A DNA stretch of 64,000 bases from Lathyrus oleraceus. Lineage: Eukaryota > Streptophyta > Magnoliopsida > Fabales > Fabaceae. The notes below the pieces were generated by a model, which ran no database searches, was not told where the DNA came from, and worked only from the letters and a program-made list of their open reading frames with translations. The position numbers and the translations under genes were made by a program. The stretch spans positions 35,854,699 through 35,918,698 of the forward strand of contig NC_066581.1 of assembly GCF_024323335.1 (NCBI RefSeq), in the 5' to 3' direction. Shown one piece after another: positions 56,698 to 64,000 of this stretch; the stretch's first letter is position 1; each line of letters opens with the position of its first letter.

Positions 56698-58412
56698 TGT
56701 CGCAACCTGAAAAATACAGTGCGTGAAAAAAACAACCGGCGAAAGAAAATGACAGAAGAGTCGCCACCGTGCGTTATTTATCCCAAAGGAAGGAAAGGAA
56801 ACGCTCGAAGTAAACCTGAAAAGAGGAAAGGAAAAGACAAGGTCTCGCAACCAAATCTTGGGTTCGGGAGTCGGTTATGCGAAGGGAAGGTATTAGCACC
56901 CCTACGCATCCGTAGTACTCTACGGGATCCACTTTTGTAGTTCTTGTCTAAAGGGTGTGAGTTTATCTTATGCTGTTTACTAAAAAAAGGGGTTAAATGA
57001 AAATGACTCGCGCGGATGTCGCATCCACTGCATACGTATCTCATATGAATATGAGAATCAGAGTCTTCGTAGCTCGGCTGACCTATGGGTTGGGGGGATG
57101 TGTGCTCGCTAAGACATCGCGTCTTATGCCTACGTATCTCATCGGGAATGAGAATTAGAGCAAGCCGTAGTTCGGCTAACTACGGGGTTAAGGATTATGT
57201 TTTGGGGGCGGACGACGTTACTACGCAATCTACCGGATGCTCGACCTTTGGAGACTTACTCACCTGTAGTAGAAGGAGTAAACGTGTGTTTAGGAGAAGA
57301 AAAATCAATGAAGGGTTAGGGTTTGGGATGCTCATGCAAAAAGGCAGTCCTTGACGAAGGAACTGCGCTACCTGCGGGGATACGAACACATACAAAACAA
57401 ACATGTATAAAGTAAATGTGCCAACAAGGCAATCAGAATAAATCTCCCAAATGGTATCCCACAAGCAAAGTGGAATATCCAGCGAGCTATCCCTGCAAAA
57501 GTCATGTGAGCCTTCACAAAAACTCAACAAAAGGGTTAGTGAAACAAGATAAGGATTAGGAGAAAACATGTTATGACAAACGTAAGTCAGATTAGAGCAA
57601 AACAGTATGGTTTTTCATGGATAACAATATGGTTTCAGAAACCTCAAACCCTGTGGCATACACTTCAGAAATTAAACGATTAAGCATTCAAGGCATTATT
57701 TATACATTCATACATAATTATGAACCTGTGGGCAAAAACCTAATGAAATTCATCCATCATACCTCAAACATTCAGAGTATTCAACTTCAAAGCACAAAGG
57801 TAATGGGAATAAGGGCAAACTTGATTGGAGAGATCGGTTGAAATCAAATGACACGGCTGGATTTGCAAACCAATGTTAGGGTTTGCTTGAGCTGAAAGTG
57901 TGTGAGTCAGAATGAACCTTTCAGAGTTGCCTGGAGGTTGCTCTGAACTCTGTTAGCTCTTCTCTCACTATCTTTTTCCCAGACAGGGTAATAGGAATAG
58001 AAAAATGCCTTTTGTTTCACTGAAACTCTGAATTTATAACCTGATTTTTGTGGACCTGTGGGCTCAAATGAGAGAGGTCCAAGTCCAAGATTTATTTATT
58101 TATTTATTTTTCAAAACACGTGGGCTTCGCCTAGCGAGCATGACAGCTCATGAACGAACCTTTGCTCCTTCAAGATTAACGTTTTGACTGACGAATAGAC
58201 CCCTGTTGGAAGTAACTCAAGTCTTTCCCTTGTGTTGACTGGTCATCTAAATAGAGCCCACAAAGTGTCCTGGATGATGTTCAAGCTTCTTGGATCCGAT
58301 TCCGATTGCCATGATGAAATGCAAATGCTAAATGACCTAAAAATGAATGCATGCATGAGGTGTAAAGCGTATGCTTCCAAGAAAAATGAAGGGTAAATTT
58401 TGGGGTATTACA
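56698..58412 (-). repeat. 5' LTR of the outer element, complete, 1,715 bp
   Basis: TGTAATACCCC to GGTTGCGACA on the minus strand. TATA-like box GTTATAAATTC at 58030-58040. The primer-site-like GGTGGCGACTCT lies at 56757-56768, 59 bp inside the end. One CGCCTAGCGA motif near 58128. The flank TCCTATGG at 58413 resumes the Tekay-like LTR. Confidence 0.92.
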
Positions 58413-59366
58413 TCCTATGGTGGGGATCATGGAGTGAGATGAACCTGAGTGTTCATTTTGGTACCATGTACATGTTGAGTCGGTGTTGAGTACATTGCAT
58501 AAGTGTTGCATTTGTATTGGTTGTTATTGATGTGTTATTGGATGAGATGTTGTTGCATATGATGTTAATGATAAATGAGATGTGGTTTTGTATGATGTTG
58601 ATGATAATTGAGAACTTATCGTGTATGATGTTGATTATGATTTGGATGTAAGAATGTGATATATTGTTGTGCATGATTTTTTAGATGTTTTACTCTATTC
58701 TTCATTCTATATTATTATTATTGAAATGAATTCTCACCCCTTATGTTTGAATGTTGCCTTTACACGGGCATCGTGCAGATACTCAAGAATAGTATTGCTG
58801 AAGTAAGTGGAAGGTAGCTCTTGGATTACTTCTTTATTTTGTCGCTTTTACTAGTGGTACCTTGCTCTGATCATGTAACATCAGGTTGAGTTAAACGCTT
58901 ACTTTAATCCTTATGTTTGATCATGTTGAAGTCATAAGACTAATTTTGTTGTTGAGAACTCTTAAGATGTTGAGTTGATTGATTAGAACTCTCTTATTTT
59001 GTTATTGCAATTGAAGTTGAGACTAGATGTTATTACTTGCTTTATCTTCCATAATTGTGATGATAATTACGATGCGATGATACTTAAAAATGGAAGTGAG
59101 CATGCAGTGACAAGTTATGAATGTCTTATTTTGTGAATATATAATACCGATCAGATGACAAGGATGTCGTGTAAACATCCCAGGTATGATTCAGATAAGT
59201 AGGATGTCGTGTAAACATTTTTATTACAAATGTGTGTATTGAAATTTACTGTTGAAACCCGTGTTACGGAGCAGGTCATGTGTGTTATGAATGTGTGACA
59301 CCCTACGTGATTTTATTTTATATTTAATTTATGCGATAAATTATATGTGGGGTTTAGGGTGTTACA
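58413..59366 (+). repeat. 3' LTR of the plus-strand Tekay-like element, right part
   Basis: Continuation of 30278-31706 after the outer Ogre-like insertion. Ends TTTAGGGTGTTACA. The whole LTR would be about 2.4 kb. The duplicated phrase GGATGTCGTGTAAACAT lies near 59160 and 59205. Confidence 0.85.
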
Positions 59367-62300
59367 GCTGGTCCACCCTAAACTACCTTCACAAAGGCAA
59401 TCTCTTTACCATGTATCTGCTTCACTTCCCGATCCTCTATCCGCATGGGTGATACACCAACAATCACATTATCTCCCATTTGCACATCATCCACCTGGAT
59501 CACATGAGATGGATCCGAAATATATCTCCTCAACTGAGACACATGAAACACATCATGAAGATTAGCAAGTGGCGACAAAAAAGCAATCTGATAGGCCATC
59601 TCTCCTATCCTCTATAAAATATGGTACGGACCAACAAAATGTGGTGTGAGCTTTTGAGACTTCAAAGCTCGACCAACCCCAATTACATGCGTAACTCTCA
59701 AAAATACATGATCTCCCTCCTGGAACTCAAAGGCTTTCCTCCTCTTGTGATGGTAACTTTTTGATGACTCTGCGACACTTTCATTATTTCTTGGATCATC
59801 TTGATCTTTTCATTCGTCAAGGGAACAATCTTAGGTCTGAGCACAACACGTTCGCCCGGCTGATACTAACACAAATAAGTTCTACACCTCCTACCATACA
59901 ACGCCTCACATGGTCTATTCTGATACTAGAATAGAAATTGTTGTTATAGGTAAACTCAATCAATGACAATTAGCTATCCCAAGTACCTCCTTGTTCTAGA
60001 ATACAAGTCCTCAACAAGTCCTCCAAATACTGGATAGTCCTCTATATTTGACTGTTCATCTACATAAGATAAGAAGAACTCAACTTCAGCTTAGTACCCA
60101 AAGTAGCCTGCAGACTCTCCCAAAACCTCGATGTAAATCTCGAATCTCTATCTAACACAATACTTGAAGGATTACCGTTCAACTTCATAATCTCATCAAC
60201 ATATAATTCATCCAGCTTCTTTAAAGGATAATTGATCCTCATCGGTACAAAATAAACCGATTTGGTCAATCTATCCATAATCACCCAAATTGAATCGCAT
60301 CCCTTTGACCCTCCTCAAGAATACTCCTCTTAAATTCTGATACATAAAAAAACAAACTCTATCTCTGAACATCATCACACCATTTTCATCAACTCGGAAA
60401 TCACATTCGTTACCTTGGTTGATTAATGTGAGACGATTTATCAAAATCAAATCATATATCTTACTTCTCCGATCTCTTCAAGGATACCACTCGTCAACTT
60501 CAACATACCCAACTTCACACTATTAGAAGTTTCTCCACCCACTAACTCATATCTTTGAATTGCTCAATCAGTTTTAACTCTCGAGCCATAATCATCGACC
60601 TATGTAAAGACTTCTTACTCATTGCATCAACTACAACATTAGCTTTACTCGGATGGTAACTCAAATCAAAATCACAATCCTTCAGAAGTTCAAGTCATCT
60701 CCTCTGCCTCATATTCGTCTCTTTTGATCAAATGAATATTTCAATTACTTGTAATCACTGATCACTTCGAATTTGGAGCCAAATAGGTAGAGCCTCCAAA
60801 TCTTCAACATGAATACCACTGTTGTCAACTCAAGATCATGCGTAGGGTAATTCCTTTCATGAAATCTCAATTGTCTCTAAGCATAAGCCACAACCTAACC
60901 ATTCTGCATCAATATACCTCCCCGACCCATCTTCGAAGGATCACAATATACAACAAAGGACTCACTTGGATTCGTCAAAATCAAAATTGGAGCTACATCC
61001 ACTTCTTCTTGAGTTCTTGGAAACTCTTTTCACAATGCACATCCTAACATAGGTTTAACCCTTTCGAGTCAACTGAGTTTTAACGACAATGCTAAATTTG
61101 AAAAACCTTTAATGAACTTCATGTAGTAACCAGTTAATATAAGAAAAACTTCTAATCTTAGTGGCAGACTTCAAAGTCTCGCATAGTAACACGGCATCTA
61201 TCTTCGATAGATCCACAACTATACCACCACTAGAATCACATGACCAAGGAAACTCACTTCCTTTAACGATAACTCGCATTTGGAAAAACTTTGTGTACCA
61301 ATGGTTCTCTTTCAATGCCTACAATAGAATTCTCAAATCACTCATAGCCTCATACTCTCGTCCCTCTTCTTCACTAATAACACTGACACACCCCACAGAT
61401 AAACACTTGGTTGAACAAAATTGTTCTCAAGCAAATCTTCTAGTTGCTCCTTTAATTCCCAAACTCTGAAGTAGACACCCTATAAGGAGTCATTGACACC
61501 AGACTACTACCAGGTACTAAGTCTACAGAAAAATCCACTTCACGCTCTAGAGACAAATCACTGATGTCTTCAGGAAACACTTTTAGGAAATTCACACACT
61601 CCAGGAAGATCCCGAACTACACCCTTTTCTCTAGCTTCCAACAAAGCTAACATCACAAACACTTCTGCCATATCCTTCACAGACTCTCTCACTTGCTTAT
61701 CTGGTACAAACATCAACTATTCACCTCCATCGAATTCAAATTCACACTCTGGAGGTAAGTTGAAAACATCTTCGGGAAAACATCAAGAATCACACACCAC
61801 TGGCATAACACTAGTTGTCACATCACTCTTTACTCTCTAAGGAACAACATTAACAATACCTGATTGTTTTCCCTACAGACTTCCCAACTTGACCGACAGA
61901 CAAGAATCTTGAATCCACAACATCTTCAGTGTTAGGAACAACACAACTTTACCATTGCATGAGCTCTTGCAATCAGCGGCGCACTGCACCAACTTATCAA
62001 ACAATTGGTAAACACTTAGTTTAAGTCCAACCAATTCAATCCAAGAGTAACGTCAACTTGTTCCAACAAAATACAAACCGTACACATCCTTAGGGAACAC
62101 GTCACAATACTTAACACACCACTGGCTCATCTCTGTCCAAAACATCACCTTCCCCCTCACAAGGAAGTGACTAACAAACACACCTGACCATATTCCCTCA
62201 AGGATCACACCATTTTGCTAACCGACACCATCCTCGAATCTGACCTCCTTTGGCTTCAGGGAAAGCACAACATTCTCAAAACAGGTTAACTAGCCAAAAC

Positions 62301-62513
62301 TGCACTCTTGCATGTAGCAACATAATGTCCAAGCTCTATACATTTGGAACATCCAAGAGAAGTAGACGCTTCTCCCTCACTTATTTTATTCCCAAACTGC
62401 AAATGGAAAACAAAACAACCATCGACAATGCTCTCACACACATGTCGTATACTATTGAACAAACATAATTAAACAACATGGCCGGATGGACCGACCTACT
62501 CTGATACCACTAA
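59367..62513 (-). pseudogene. Degenerate gag-pol of a minus-strand Tekay-like element
   Basis: Minus-strand fragments in order: gag scraps (about 62500-61900), a protease/RT-start piece (about 61640-61440, resembling a FPEDISDLSLEREV block), an RT C-terminal piece (61315-61109, SSGGIVVDLSKIDAVL), an integrase core piece (60284-60060, IMDRLTKSVYFVP and DRDSRFTSRFWESLQA) and an integrase C-terminal piece (59599-59378, ANLHDVFHVSQLRRYISDP). Frameshifts and deletions abound; only 3.1 kb of an expected 4.5 kb or more remain, and YVDD is not visible. It ends abruptly at 59367 against the LTR end of the plus-strand element. Confidence 0.75.
62497..62509 (-). promoter_or_regulatory. Primer-binding site, tRNA-Met type
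   Basis: Sense TGGTATCAGAGTA, 4 bp (TTAG) after the LTR end; matches the usual initiator tRNA-Met site except the last bases. Confidence 0.8.
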
Positions 62514-64000
62514 TGTAACACCCTAAACCCCACACATAATTTATCGTGTAAATTAAATATAAAATAAAACCACGTAGGGTGTCACACACTCATAACACAC
62601 ATGACCTGCCCCGTAACACGGGTTTCAACAGTAAATTTCAATACACACATTTGTAATAAGGATGTTTGCACACATTCATCTCATCTGATCAACATTATAT
62701 ATTCACATAATAAGACATTCATAACTTGTCATCTCACGCTCACTTCCATTTTAAACTATCATCGCATTGGAATTATCATCACATTTATGGAAGATAAAGT
62801 AAGTAATAACATCTAGTCTCAACTTCAATTGTAATAACAAAATAAGAGATTTTTAATTAATAAACTCAACATCTTAAGAATTCTCAACAACAAAATTAGT
62901 CTTATGACTTCAACATAATCATACGTAAGGAATAAAATAAGCGTTTAACTCAATCCGATGTTACATGATCAGAGCAAGGTACCACTAGTAAACGCGACAA
63001 AATAAAGAAGTAATCCAAAAGCTACCTTACACTTACTTCAACAACACTACTCTTGAGTATCTGCACGATGCCCATATAAAGGCAACATTTAAACAAAAGG
63101 GATGAGAATTCATTTCAATAATAATGATACAGAATGAAGAATAGAGTACAACATTTACACAATCATGCACACCAATATATCACATTCTTAAATCCAAATC
63201 ATAATCAACATCATACACGACAACATCGCAATTATCATCAACATCATACACAACCACATCTCAATTATCATTAACATCATATGCAACAACATCTCATCCA
63301 ACAACACATCAATAACAACCAATACAACTGCAACACTTATGCAATGTACTCAACACCGACTCGACATGCATGTGGTACCAAATATGAACACTCAGGTTCA
63401 TCTCACTCCATGATCCCCGCCATAGGATCGATTCCCTCTTGGAACCGATGCACACCAAAATCGTTACCATCATCATAGGTAATGCTTCACTAATCCTCCA
63501 TAATAGGAATTAGCTACTCGCACTCGATCCATCACAATGGAATCGAGGCTCACCAAAAATTGTTACCATCAACATAGGTAACACTTCACTAATCCCTCAT
63601 AATAAGAATTAGCTACTCGCACCCGATCCATCACCATAGAATCGAGGCTCACCAAAATTGGACTGAAGCCCATACACCAAGATGCATGACTCTCAAATAA
63701 CATGCATTAACACAACAAGGTTCACCTAAAGGATACCCACACACATTTCATCATTTATGCATCACATCATTCATCATTCATCATGCAACAACCAATTCAT
63801 ATTGCCACGTGAATAATATCAATAAACACTAGCAACTCGTCAACATCTTAACATCATTGACATAATAATATAATCATCACACCACGATATTACAACAATA
63901 CAATGATTAATCAACCAAACGTATAAACCAATACATTTATTAACATATTAGGCATGTGAATATTATTAAAACATATCAACAATCATTAACATATTATGGG
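62514..64000 (-). repeat. 5' LTR of the minus-strand Tekay-like element (partial)
   Basis: On the minus strand it ends TTTAGGGTGTTACA next to the primer site. It is the reverse complement, with divergence, of 58413-59366 followed by about 31100-31706, and preserves the short stretch lost at the outer-element junction (about 63400-63460). It runs off the window. Confidence 0.85.

Larger units (their letters stand above)
31705..58412 (-). mobile_element. Outer Ogre-like (Tat clade) Ty3/gypsy element, split by a nested element
   Basis: Minus-strand order: 5' LTR (56698-58412), primer site, leader, gag, [nested element 38835-53878], intron, RT, RNase H, aRNH, integrase, hairpins, repeat-rich 3' UTR, polypurine tract, 3' LTR (31705-32675, truncated). 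Without the nested element it is about 11.7 kb. It sits in the LTR of the Tekay-like element. The reading frame carries at least four stop codons and the protease is deleted, so it is defective. The visible LTR halves differ at about 12 of 960 aligned bases by eye. Confidence 0.9.

Overview
The window is plant nuclear heterochromatin made almost entirely of nested LTR retrotransposons. I see no host gene, rRNA, tRNA gene or CRISPR array. The mix (Ogre-like Tat-clade Ty3/gypsy elements with an LTR of about 5 kb, Ogre-type introns and tRNA-Arg-type primer sites, plus Tekay and SIRE/Maximus relatives) suggests a large-genome legume, probably tribe Fabeae (pea, vetch, Lathyrus). The species cannot be fixed from the sequence alone.

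Layout. (1) 1-28387, minus strand: a gag-only, pol-less Ogre relative (TR-GAG type) in a tandem LTR-internal-LTR-internal-LTR array that shares its middle LTR. The left LTR runs off the window. The two 6.6-kb internal regions are nearly identical and lie 13,164 bp apart; gag is frameshifted in the left copy and intact in the right. The middle LTR also carries an inverted 1.9-kb piece of a related LTR. (2) 28388-29368: a SIRE/Maximus-like LTR, plus strand, then an LTR-end-like scrap. (3) 29637-30277: the degenerate integrase end of a plus-strand Tekay-like element, its polypurine tract and its 3' LTR (30278-59366), which is split by (4). (4) 31705-58412, minus strand: an older Ogre-like element with gag, RT, RNase H and integrase but no protease, split by (5). 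(5) 38835-53878, minus strand: a 15-kb Ogre-like element with perfect 5-bp target duplications, 2,017-bp LTRs, an upstream extra ORF, gag-protease, a 244-bp intron and RT-RNase H-aRNH-integrase. (6) 59367-64000, minus strand: a heavily deleted second Tekay-like element facing the first.

How the parts work together. In both pol-bearing Ogre-like elements an intron separates gag(-pro) from RT. Its 5' splice site contains the gag-pro stop codon, so retention gives Gag(-Pro) and splicing fuses it to Pol. Neither element is autonomous now: they carry nonsense codons, nearly all explicable by C-to-T or G-to-A change; the outer one lacks protease and the inner one has a changed integrase catalytic Asp. 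Copy 2 of the TR-GAG could still make Gag but would need enzymes from elsewhere.

Most unusual signal. The 3' UTRs of all three Ogre-like families are arrays of short stem-loops. Within an array the loop is constant and the arms change but stay complementary. Loop and arm sequences differ by family (GTACGYTA, CTGAAC, AGGG). A separate set of hairpins with compensatory changes follows the pol stop codon. The TR-GAG LTRs carry pairs of 12-bp palindromes exactly 38 bp apart, and all three families have a primer-site-like motif 59-61 bp inside the LTR end.
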